From NCBI GenBank assembly GCA_003545125.1, contig DQCI01000080.1, forward strand, positions 1 to 6,456: 6,456 nt of DNA. Direction: 5' to 3'. Within the stretch, counting starts at the first letter, position 1; each line of letters opens with the position of its first letter. Under the pieces are notes generated by a model that was given only the letters and a program-made list of their open reading frames with translations, was not told the DNA's origin and searched no databases. Shown here piece after piece: positions 1-5,999 of the stretch. The translations under genes and the position numbers were made by a program. The DNA is from Paracoccaceae bacterium (GTDB lineage: Bacteria; Pseudomonadota; Alphaproteobacteria; Rhodobacterales; Rhodobacteraceae).

Positions 1-76
1 CTGAACCTGCGGCCCCCCGGTTTGGGCGGCCTCTGACCCAGCCACCCAACCCAATCCAGACGCAAGGAACACAGCT
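1..76 (+). other. Leader region upstream of the cupin gene, possibly with the tail of an upstream gene
   Basis: Reading from base 1, the first frame is open for eleven codons (ending Gly-Leu-Gly-Gly-Leu) and closes at a TGA at 34-36. This could be the C-terminus of a preceding gene on the same strand. With so few codons it could equally be chance. The 40 bases from 37 to 76 contain no clear -35/-10 pair. If the tail is real, the cupin gene would be a further member of an operon that begins outside the window. Confidence 0.2.
64..68 (+). promoter_or_regulatory. Ribosome binding site of the cupin gene
   Basis: AAGGA lies eight bases before the ATG at 77. It supports that start over later in-frame Met codons such as residue 6. 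It is a cleaner site than those before the oxidoreductase and hydrolase genes, which seem to depend on translational coupling. Confidence 0.6.
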
Positions 77-1042
77 ATGACACCGCAAGACATGGAAACC
101 CGCATCGTTCGATACGGCGACCTGCAACCCTGCCGCACGGCTTTCATCGACGCGCACACCCCGGGCAGCGACCAGAAGGAGAACTTCACCATCATCGGTG
201 CGGGCGTGACCGAGAGCCCGCATCAGCACATCCATATCCGCGAGACCCCGGGCTTCAACATCGGCGCCGCCGGTCAACCGCCGATGTGCCGCAACTCGCT
301 GCACAGCCACACCACGGCGGAGGTGTTCTTCGTGCTCAAGGGCACCTGGCGCTTCTTCTGGGGCCGCCACGGCACGGCGGGCGAGGTTGTGGCGCAGGAG
401 GGCGATATCTTCAATATCCCAACCGGCATCTTCCGCGGGTTCGAGAATGTCGGCACCGACTACGGGATGATCATGGCGATCCTCGGCGGTGACGATGCGG
501 GCGGCGGGGTGACCTGGGCGCCGCAGGTGATCGAGGATGCCGCCGACCACGGGCTGGTGCTGGGTGAGAACGGGATGCTCTACGACACCAAGGCGGGCGA
601 GGCGCTGCCGGTGGGCGTGAACCCGATGCCGCTGCTCACCGAGGAGGAGCTGAAGGCCTTTCCGGAGGTGCCGGTCGAGGACGTGGTGCGTGACTACGTG
701 GCGCGCTACTGGGACCTGATGGCGTTGGCCCGCGACAAGCCGGCACGGGTGATCGGCGCGGATGGATTGCTCCGGGACAGGCCCGGTTTTGATGTCGAGT
801 TTCTCTCCCGTGGTTCGATCCCGCCGGAGATGTGTGCGACCGAGCGGCACGAGATCCTGATGCCGGTGCGCGGCCATTGGCGGCTGAGCTGGAACGGCGG
901 CACGACGGTGCTGAACCCCGGCGACACCTGCGCGGTGCCGCCCGGAATGGCGCATGCGCTCGCGCCGAGCATGACCGGTGAGGCCAGCCTCTACCGGATC
1001 CGCTCCACCGACGATCCCGCCGGCGCGACCTGGTCGAGCTGA
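77..1042 (+). CDS. Bicupin (two-domain cupin) protein
   Basis: A 321-residue cytoplasmic protein with no signal peptide or membrane segment. It has two cupin beta-barrels, roughly residues 60-140 and 235-315, joined by an acidic linker. Domain 1 has a textbook cupin motif 1, LHSHTTAEVFFVLKG, with H76, H78, E82 and G89. Its motif 2 (GDIFNIPTGIFRGFEN, from G109) has R120 where the third metal-binding His normally sits. Domain 2 shows the opposite: motif 1 has Cys-Ala-Thr (253-255) in place of His-x-His but keeps E259, while motif 2 (GDTCAVPPGMAHAL) keeps H293. Many bicupins are iron dioxygenases such as gentisate dioxygenase, but the reduced metal sites mean an enzymatic role is uncertain; a binding, isomerase or structural role is also possible. 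It is the first gene of the visible operon and ends one base before the FAD oxidoreductase begins, so the two are probably translated together. The cupin call is firm; the activity is unknown. Confidence 0.88.
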   Translation: MTPQDMETRIVRYGDLQPCRTAFIDAHTPGSDQKENFTIIGAGVTESPHQHIHIRETPGFNIGAAGQPPMCRNSLHSHTTAEVFFVLKGTWRFFWGRHGTAGEVVAQEGDIFNIPTGIFRGFENVGTDYGMIMAILGGDDAGGGVTWAPQVIEDAADHGLVLGENGMLYDTKAGEALPVGVNPMPLLTEEELKAFPEVPVEDVVRDYVARYWDLMALARDKPARVIGADGLLRDRPGFDVEFLSRGSIPPEMCATERHEILMPVRGHWRLSWNGGTTVLNPGDTCAVPPGMAHALAPSMTGEASLYRIRSTDDPAGATWSS

Positions 1043-1043
1043 G

Positions 1044-2402
1044 ATGCAGATCCGCGAGCCCGCCCGCGCGCTGGAGGTGATCCACCAGGCGGATGTCGTC
1101 GTCGTGGGCGCGGGTCCGGGCGGCCTCGCGGCCGCGCTGGCGGCGGCGCGCTGTGGCGTTTCGGTCGCCCTCGTCGAACGCTTCGGCTGTTTCGGCGGCA
1201 ACATCACCACGGTGGGCGTCGAGGGCTTCTCCTGGTACCGCCACGAAGCGACCATCGAGGCGGGCGGGATCGGGCGCGAGTTCGAGGACCGGGCGAAGGC
1301 CATGTCGGCGGGCTCCGCGTCGAGCCAGAGCCTCGGCACCGAGCTGGACAGCGAGGGGTTCAAACTTGTCGCCGACCGGCTTGTCGAGGCGGCGGGCATC
1401 ACACCGATGCTGCACCGCGCCGTGGTTGCGCCGGTGATGGAGGGCAACCGGGTCACCGGGATCATCACCGAGTCGAAGGCCGGGCGCGAGGCGATCCTTG
1501 CCAGCGTGGTGATCGACGCCAGCGGTGACGCGGACATCGCCCACCGCGCCGGTGCGCCGGTGTGGCACACGGCGCGCGAAGAGATGCTGGCGGCCTCGGT
1601 CATGTTCCATGTCGCGGGTGTGAACAAGGCGCGCTTCATGGAAGAGGTCAAAGCCAACCCGCACACCTATGCCGACTGGTCGGGCGGCGAATGGACGGTC
1701 GAGACGGACGGCAAGGAAGACGAGATGTTTTCACCGTTCCTCAAGCGGCCGTTTGAGCAGGCGCGCGCGGCGGGGTTGATCCCGGCGGATCTGACCACCA
1801 TCGCGGGCACCTGGGGCATGGTCCACGACACTGGTGAGATGACCTACATGAACCTCGTCCACTTGGACGGTTGCGACGGCACTGACCCCGATGACCTCAC
1901 ACGGTTCGAGATCGAGGGCCGTCGCCAGGCGATGCTCGCCGTCGCGGCGTTGCGGGCCTATGCGCCCGGCTGCGAGGGCTTGCGCCTGCGCAATTTCGGC
2001 ATGACCATCGGCATCCGCGACAGCCGCAAGATTGATGCGGCCTACAACATGACCAGCGCGGACGTGCGCGGTGAGGCGCGGTTCGACGACACGATCGGCG
2101 TCTACCCGGAGTTCATCGACGGGTACGGGCTGCTCGTCCTGCCAACGACCGGGCGTTACATGCACATTCCCTACCGCGCGCTTCTGCCGCGAGGGGTCGA
2201 GGGACTGCTGGTGGCGGGCCGGGCCATCGGCGGCGACAAGATCGCCCATGCCGCCACCCGCAACATGGCCGCTTGCGCGGTCACCGGGCAGGGGGCGGGC
2301 GTGGCCGCCGCGTTTGCGGTGAAATCGGGGGTCGGCCTCGGTGCGGTCGACATCGCGGCGGTTCAAAAGGAACTGACCGGTCAGGGCGTGCGCATCGCGT
2401 GA
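1044..2402 (+). CDS. FAD-dependent oxidoreductase (FAD_oxidored-like family)
   Basis: A 452-residue flavoprotein. The N-terminus carries a Rossmann dinucleotide fold: VVVVGAGPGGLAAAL (GxGxxG at 22-27), with E45 at the end of the second strand to hold the adenosine ribose, then a GCFGGN loop (48-53). A second FAD-contact segment, VVIDASGDADIA, covers 155-166. The C-terminal third has LLVAGRAIGGD (388-398) and TGQGAGVAAA (414-423), the usual second half of the flavin site. This layout fits the FAD_oxidored (PF12831-type) family, whose members are often poorly characterised dehydrogenases. No CxxC redox-active pair is visible. The frame is open further upstream, to a possible start at 978, but that would overlap 65 bases of the cupin gene; the ATG at 1044 leaves about 16 residues before the first strand, normal for the family. 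There is no strong Shine-Dalgarno, and the cupin stop at 1040-1042 suggests translational coupling. Substrate not determinable. Confidence 0.88.
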   Translation: MQIREPARALEVIHQADVVVVGAGPGGLAAALAAARCGVSVALVERFGCFGGNITTVGVEGFSWYRHEATIEAGGIGREFEDRAKAMSAGSASSQSLGTELDSEGFKLVADRLVEAAGITPMLHRAVVAPVMEGNRVTGIITESKAGREAILASVVIDASGDADIAHRAGAPVWHTAREEMLAASVMFHVAGVNKARFMEEVKANPHTYADWSGGEWTVETDGKEDEMFSPFLKRPFEQARAAGLIPADLTTIAGTWGMVHDTGEMTYMNLVHLDGCDGTDPDDLTRFEIEGRRQAMLAVAALRAYAPGCEGLRLRNFGMTIGIRDSRKIDAAYNMTSADVRGEARFDDTIGVYPEFIDGYGLLVLPTTGRYMHIPYRALLPRGVEGLLVAGRAIGGDKIAHAATRNMAACAVTGQGAGVAAAFAVKSGVGLGAVDIAAVQKELTGQGVRIA

Positions 2403-2427
2403 CGGCTGCCCGGCAGAGGAGGACGAC

Positions 2428-3552
2428 ATGACAAAGATCCTGACAACCCATGTGGGCTCGCTGCCGCGAACACAGGAGGTGGTGGACTTCATCTTCGCAC
2501 GGGAACGCGAGGAATCGTTCGACCAGGCCGCGTTCGATGCCTGCATGACGGCGGCGGTGTCTGAGACCGTGCGCAAGCAGGTCGCGGCGGGGGTGGATAT
2601 CGTCAGCGACGGCGAGACTTCGAAGATCTCCTACGCGACCTACGTGAAGGACCGCTACACCGGATTCTCGGGCGACAGCCCCCGCAACGCGCCCGCCGAT
2701 CTCAAGATGTTTCCGGGCTTCCTCAAACGCCTCGCCGACGATGGCGGCACGCCGCAATATGCCCGCCCGATGTGTACCGGCGCGGTCATGTCGAAAGGGC
2801 AGGGCGAGCTCGAAAAGGACATCGCCAACCTCAAGGCGGCGATGGCGGAGCACGGGGTCGAGCGTGGCTTCATGAATGCGGCCTCGCCGGGTGTTATCTC
2901 GTTGTTTTTGCAAAACGATTTCTACCCGACGCGCGAGGCTTACTTGGGTGCTCTGGCGGACGCAATGAAGGCGGAATACGAGGCCATCGTTGCCGCGGGG
3001 CTCGACCTCCAGCTCGATTGCCCCGATCTCGCGCTCTCGCGCCACATGCTGTTCAACGATCTCTCCGACGACGCGTTCGTCAAAGTTGCCGACATGCATG
3101 TCGAGGCGCTGAACCACGCGCTGTCGGACGTGCCGCTGGAGCGCGTGCGGGTGCATATCTGCTGGGGCAACTACGAAGGCCCGCATTGTTGCGATATCCC
3201 GATGGACAAGGTGTTCAGCACCCTGATGAACACCCGCGCCCGTTACGTGCTGTTCGAAACCTCGAACCCGCGCCACGCCCATGAGTGGACGGTGTTCCGC
3301 GACCGCAAGGTGGAGATCCCGGACGACAAGGTGCTGGTGCCGGGGGTGGTCGACACCACGACCAATTTCGTCGAACATCCGGAGCTGGTGGCTCAGCGGA
3401 TCCGGCGCTTCGTCGATATTGTCGGGGCGGAAAGGGTGATTGCCGGGTCCGATTGCGGCTTCGGGACCTTCGCGGGTTTCGGCGCGGTTGACCCTGACGT
3501 TGCCTATGCCAAGCTGAAGGCGTTGTCGAACGGGGCGGAACGGGTGGAATGA
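2428..3552 (+). CDS. MetE C-terminal-domain-like zinc methyltransferase (cobalamin-independent methionine synthase II family)
   Basis: A 374-residue TIM-barrel protein equal to the catalytic half of MetE without its N-terminal domain. The N-terminus has the family signature THVGSLPR (7-14), followed by DGE (61-63). The expected zinc ligands are all present: H243 and C245 in VHICWGN, E277 in LFETSN, and C343 in GSDCGFGTF, in the same order as His-x-Cys, Glu and Cys of E. coli MetE. In this family zinc activates a thiol for alkyl transfer. Short members include epoxyalkane:coenzyme M transferase (about 42 kDa) and various methyltransferase-like proteins, so true methionine synthesis is only one option. 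The surrounding genes look catabolic, which favours methyl or alkyl transfer from or to the pathway substrate (inference). A strong ribosome site, GAGGAGG at 2416-2422, lies five bases before the ATG. The gene follows the oxidoreductase by 25 bases and ends just before the double hairpin. Confidence 0.87.
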   Translation: MTKILTTHVGSLPRTQEVVDFIFAREREESFDQAAFDACMTAAVSETVRKQVAAGVDIVSDGETSKISYATYVKDRYTGFSGDSPRNAPADLKMFPGFLKRLADDGGTPQYARPMCTGAVMSKGQGELEKDIANLKAAMAEHGVERGFMNAASPGVISLFLQNDFYPTREAYLGALADAMKAEYEAIVAAGLDLQLDCPDLALSRHMLFNDLSDDAFVKVADMHVEALNHALSDVPLERVRVHICWGNYEGPHCCDIPMDKVFSTLMNTRARYVLFETSNPRHAHEWTVFRDRKVEIPDDKVLVPGVVDTTTNFVEHPELVAQRIRRFVDIVGAERVIAGSDCGFGTFAGFGAVDPDVAYAKLKALSNGAERVE

Positions 3553-3614
3553 GCGCCAAAGCGCCTTTGAAGGCGCTTTTCAAGGCGTTTCGAAACGCCT
3601 TGGTCGCGCCGTGA
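3549..3614 (+). CDS. Possible 21-residue mini-ORF bridging the spacer
   Basis: An ATG overlaps the methyltransferase stop as ATGA (3549-3552). The frame then runs through the whole double-hairpin spacer and stops at TGA 3612-3614, overlapping the hydrolase start as GTGA (3611-3614). The predicted peptide begins MSAKAPLKALFK. Its basic residues (K4, K8, K12, R15) and large hydrophobic ones (L7, L10, F11, F14, L18) would fall on opposite faces of a helix. Exact overlap at both ends suggests it could carry ribosomes across the spacer by termination-reinitiation, which would explain why the hydrolase has no Shine-Dalgarno. Alternatively it is a by-product of the palindromes, whose repeated AAGGCG units automatically produce Lys-Ala repeats. 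There is no independent evidence that it is translated. Confidence 0.22.
   Translation: MSAKAPLKALFKAFRNALVAP
3558..3580 (+). terminator. Hairpin with T-run, possible intrinsic terminator or attenuator
   Basis: A perfect ten-base stem (AAAGCGCCTT at 3558-3567 with AAGGCGCTTT at 3570-3579) and a two-base loop, or a nine-base stem with a four-base loop. The 3' side ends in four Ts (3577-3580), which gives it the form of a short intrinsic terminator, and the three As on the 5' side make it usable from either strand. It starts six bases after the methyltransferase stop. It may reduce read-through into the hydrolase gene. The short T-run and the nearby downstream gene suggest partial rather than full termination. 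Confidence 0.5.
3581..3602. repeat. Perfect 22-base palindrome following the terminator-like hairpin
   Basis: CAAGGCGTTTC (3581-3591) is followed directly by its exact reverse complement (3592-3602), with no spacer. The arms share the AAGGCG / CGCCTT core of the hairpin just upstream, so the arms of the two hairpins can pair with each other as alternatives. There is no T-run behind this element and it ends nine bases before the hydrolase GTG. It could be the second arm of an attenuator, half of a REP-like intergenic repeat, or a dyad operator with GTTTCGAAAC at its centre. The sequence alone does not decide among these. Confidence 0.6.
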
Positions 3615-4303
3615 CCCCGGTTGTTCTCCTCCCCGGCATGATGTGCGACGCGCGGCTGTTCCGGCCGCAGATCGCCGCCTTTTCCGGCACCCGGACCCTG
3701 CTGCTCGCGCCGATCATCGCGCGCGACAGCGTCGCCGCGCTCGCGGCCGATGTGCTTGCCGCCGCCCCGCCGGTCTTCGCGCTCGCGGGGCTCTCGATGG
3801 GCGGGATCGTGGCGATGGAGGTGCTGCGGCAGGCGCCCCACAGGGTCGAGCGGATCGCGCTTCTGGATACCAACCCGCTGGCCGAGACCGAGGCGGTCAA
3901 GGCCCGGCGGGGTCCGCAGATAGAAGCCGTGCGCGCGGGCCGTCTTGCCGAGATCATGCGCGACGAGATGAAGCCGAACTATCTGGCCGACGGCCCCGGA
4001 AAGGCGGCGATCCTCGAGCTCTGCATGGACATGGCGTTGGACCTCGGTCCGGAGGTGTTCGCCCGCCAGTCCCGCGCCTTGATGACCCGTCCCGACCAAT
4101 CGCGCACCTTGCGTGCGACACGGGTCCCGACGCTTGCGCTCTGCGGGCGCGCCGATACCCTGTGCCCGGTGGAGCGGCACGCGCTCATCGCCGGGCTGGT
4201 GCCGGGGGCGGTGCTCGAAATAATCGACGGGGCGGGGCATCTGCCCACGCTCGAACAACCCGATGTGACAAACGCAGCGCTCGCGCGCTGGCTGGAGGCC
4301 TAA
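3611..4303 (+). CDS. Alpha/beta hydrolase
   Basis: A 230-residue single-domain alpha/beta hydrolase. The catalytic triad can be read directly: nucleophile S62 in the elbow GLSMGG, D182 in CGRADTLCP, and H210 in GAGHLPTLEQP. The oxyanion-loop segment LLPGMMCDARLF sits at the very N-terminus. Members of this type hydrolyse esters, lactones or C-C bonds; the 3-oxoadipate enol-lactonase-like branch is similar in size and motifs, but the substrate cannot be fixed. The start is a GTG at 3611. It is the first start codon in this frame after the methyltransferase, and the next candidate (Met10 at 3638) would cut off the first strand and part of the oxyanion loop. No Shine-Dalgarno precedes it; instead the palindromic spacer and the stop of the mini-frame lie against it. 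It is 58 bases from the preceding gene, and its TAA overlaps the ATG of the aldolase-like gene, so those two are coupled. Confidence 0.87.
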   Translation: MTPVVLLPGMMCDARLFRPQIAAFSGTRTLLLAPIIARDSVAALAADVLAAAPPVFALAGLSMGGIVAMEVLRQAPHRVERIALLDTNPLAETEAVKARRGPQIEAVRAGRLAEIMRDEMKPNYLADGPGKAAILELCMDMALDLGPEVFARQSRALMTRPDQSRTLRATRVPTLALCGRADTLCPVERHALIAGLVPGAVLEIIDGAGHLPTLEQPDVTNAALARWLEA

Positions 4304-4998
4304 TGGACGACGCCCTTCTCACCCTGCTGAAACAGGTCGATACCCCCACCGTCTGCAACGCCATCGAGGTGGCGCAAGGAAAACGCGGGTTCAACGCTTT
4401 CACCCGGGGGACGATGCTCGCCTCGCACCCCGACGCGCCCGCGATGGTGGGCTACGCGCGCACCGCCAAGATCGCGGCGCTCGCGCCGCCGGAGGAGCCC
4501 GCCGAGATCATCAAGGCTCGGCGGATGGATTATTACCGCCACATGGCCGAGGGCCCGCGGCCAGCCGTCGCGGTGGTCGAGGATGTGGATTTCCCTGATT
4601 GCATTGGCGCCTACTGGGGCGAGATCAACACCTCCGTACACAAGGGCTTCGGCCTTTCCGGCGCGCTCACCAACGGGGTGATGCGCGACCTCGGCGATCT
4701 GCCGGACGGTTTTCCGGTGGTGGCGGGCTCGATCGGCCCCAGCCACGGCTTTGTCCATGTCCGCAAGGTCGCCGCGCCGGTCACCGTGTTCGGCCTCGAG
4801 GTGGTTGACGGCGACCTCGTCCATGCCGACCGGCACGGTGCGCTGGTGATCCCGCCCGCGGTCGTCGCCGGGCTCGGGGCCGCGATCCGGAAACTCCTCG
4901 ATACCGAGGGGTTGGTGCTTGGACCGGCGCGCGCGGAAGGCTTCGATTTCGCGGCCTTCGAAACCGCCTGGGCTGCGTTCGAGAAAGCGCGGACCTGA
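4303..4998 (+). CDS. RraA-like / 4-hydroxy-4-methyl-2-oxoglutarate aldolase-like protein
   Basis: A 231-residue protein of the RraA-like fold (also annotated as dimethylmenaquinone methyltransferase family, a historical misnomer). Key segments are DTPTVCNAIE near the N-terminus (13-22), GAYWGEI (102-108), LTNGVMRDLGDL, containing the R128-D129 pair, and VVDGDLVHADRHGALVIP (168-185). In the class II HMG/CHA aldolases of this family, the equivalent Arg binds the substrate carboxyls and the Asp holds the divalent metal, so an aldolase or oxaloacetate-decarboxylase-type activity giving pyruvate is likely. The other known role, binding RNase E as RraA, fits poorly with the catabolic neighbours and with the extended C-terminus. 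The ATG shares one base with the hydrolase stop (TAATG), and GGAGG at 4294-4298 lies four bases upstream. This start was chosen for that reason, although the frame stays open far upstream. An 11-base gap follows before the MDR gene. Confidence 0.82.
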   Translation: MDDALLTLLKQVDTPTVCNAIEVAQGKRGFNAFTRGTMLASHPDAPAMVGYARTAKIAALAPPEEPAEIIKARRMDYYRHMAEGPRPAVAVVEDVDFPDCIGAYWGEINTSVHKGFGLSGALTNGVMRDLGDLPDGFPVVAGSIGPSHGFVHVRKVAAPVTVFGLEVVDGDLVHADRHGALVIPPAVVAGLGAAIRKLLDTEGLVLGPARAEGFDFAAFETAWAAFEKART

Positions 4999-5009
4999 GG
5001 CGGCGCGGG

Positions 5010-5999
5010 ATGCGCGCGATCACCTACACCCGCTTCGGTCCAGCCGATGATGTTCTCGCATTCGAAGACCTTGCGACGCCGAGCCCGGGCCCGGGTGAGG
5101 TTCTGGTGCGGCTTGCGACATCGGGGGTGAACCCTTCCGACGTCCGCGCCCGGGCTGGGGGGCGGCCGGGCGTCACCGCACCGCCGTTTGCAAAGATCAT
5201 CCCGCACAGCGACGGGGCAGGGGTGATCGAGGCGGTGGGCGCCGGCGTGCCGTCCGGGCGGATCGGCGCCCGGGTCTGGATCTGGAACGGTCAGTGGCAA
5301 AGGGCGTTCGGCACGGCGGCGCAATACATCGCGCTGCCCACGGAGCAGGCCGTGGACCTGCCCGAGGGCACGTCTTTCGAAGAAGGCGCAGTGCTCGGCA
5401 TTCCCGGGCTCACCGCGGTGCATGCGGTGTTGGGCGGCGGGCCGGTCGAGGGCCGCCGGGTGCTCGTCAGCGGTGGGGCCGGCACGGTCGGGCGGCTCGC
5501 GGTGCAGGTTGCGGCCGCGTCCGGTGCCGAGGTGCTGGCAACTGCCAGGGGCGTGGCGGGCCTTCAGGCGGCCCAGAGTGCGGGGGCCGCGCATGTGTTC
5601 GATTACGCCGCCGACGACCTGGCCGAACAGATCCTCGCGGCCACAGGCGGCGCGCCGGTGGACCGGATCGTCGAGGTCGAGTTCGGCCGCAACGTCGAGA
5701 CCAGCGCCAGGATCATCGCCGAGCGCGGCACCATAGCCGCTTTCGGCTCGGCGCAGGACATGACGCCGGTGGTGCCGTTCTATCCCCTGATGTTCAAGGC
5801 GGTGACGATTGATCTGGTGCTGGTCTACCTCCTGTCGGACGCCGAGCGACGGGCCGCCGAGGGCAACCTCACGGGGCTCCTGGACAAGCGGGCGCTCGAC
5901 GTCCGGATTGCAGAGATCCTGCCGCTTACGGACTGCGCCAGGGCGCATGACATCGTCGCGACCGGGGCGCGGGCCGGATCGGTGCTTCTCTCGATCTGA
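5010..5999 (+). CDS. Zinc-free MDR oxidoreductase, NADPH:quinone reductase-like
   Basis: A 329-residue medium-chain dehydrogenase/reductase, the usual length for the quinone oxidoreductase branch. The N-terminal GroES-like domain covers roughly 1-120, with PGPGEVLVRLATSGVNPSD and HSDGAGVIEAVGAG. The Rossmann domain has the nucleotide loop VSGGAGTVGRLAVQVA (153-168), where the common form is GAxGGVG. The catalytic and structural zinc cysteines of alcohol dehydrogenases are absent, which places it among the quinone / enoyl / zeta-crystallin-like reductases that use NAD(P)H on activated double bonds or quinones. In this operon it may reduce an unsaturated carbonyl intermediate or detoxify a quinone (inference). 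The ATG at 5010 is preceded by TGAGG at 4996-5000, which includes the stop codon of the aldolase-like gene, so translation is probably coupled. It is the last recognisable gene of the window. Confidence 0.87.
   Translation: MRAITYTRFGPADDVLAFEDLATPSPGPGEVLVRLATSGVNPSDVRARAGGRPGVTAPPFAKIIPHSDGAGVIEAVGAGVPSGRIGARVWIWNGQWQRAFGTAAQYIALPTEQAVDLPEGTSFEEGAVLGIPGLTAVHAVLGGGPVEGRRVLVSGGAGTVGRLAVQVAAASGAEVLATARGVAGLQAAQSAGAAHVFDYAADDLAEQILAATGGAPVDRIVEVEFGRNVETSARIIAERGTIAAFGSAQDMTPVVPFYPLMFKAVTIDLVLVYLLSDAERRAAEGNLTGLLDKRALDVRIAEILPLTDCARAHDIVATGARAGSVLLSI

Noticed and set aside
77..1042. Identification of the bicupin as gentisate 1,2-dioxygenase.
   Set aside because: Size and two-domain layout are compatible, but the motif 2 His of domain 1 is Arg and the surrounding motifs do not match those I know from gentisate dioxygenases.
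978..1043. Earlier start for the FAD oxidoreductase at 978.
   Set aside because: It would overlap the cupin gene by 65 bases and add 22 Pro/Ala/Ser-rich residues before the Rossmann fold. The ATG at 1044, next to the cupin stop, gives a normal N-terminus.
2428..3552. Naming the methyltransferase metE.
   Set aside because: Only the C-terminal catalytic half is present and the neighbours are not methionine genes, so the symbol would imply an unproven function.
636..4258. Further long minus-strand frames (636-1664, 1731-2576, 2281-3378, 3215-4258).
   Set aside because: All lie opposite well-supported genes, have low-complexity Arg/His/Pro-rich translations and show no recognisable motif; they are GC-driven shadows.
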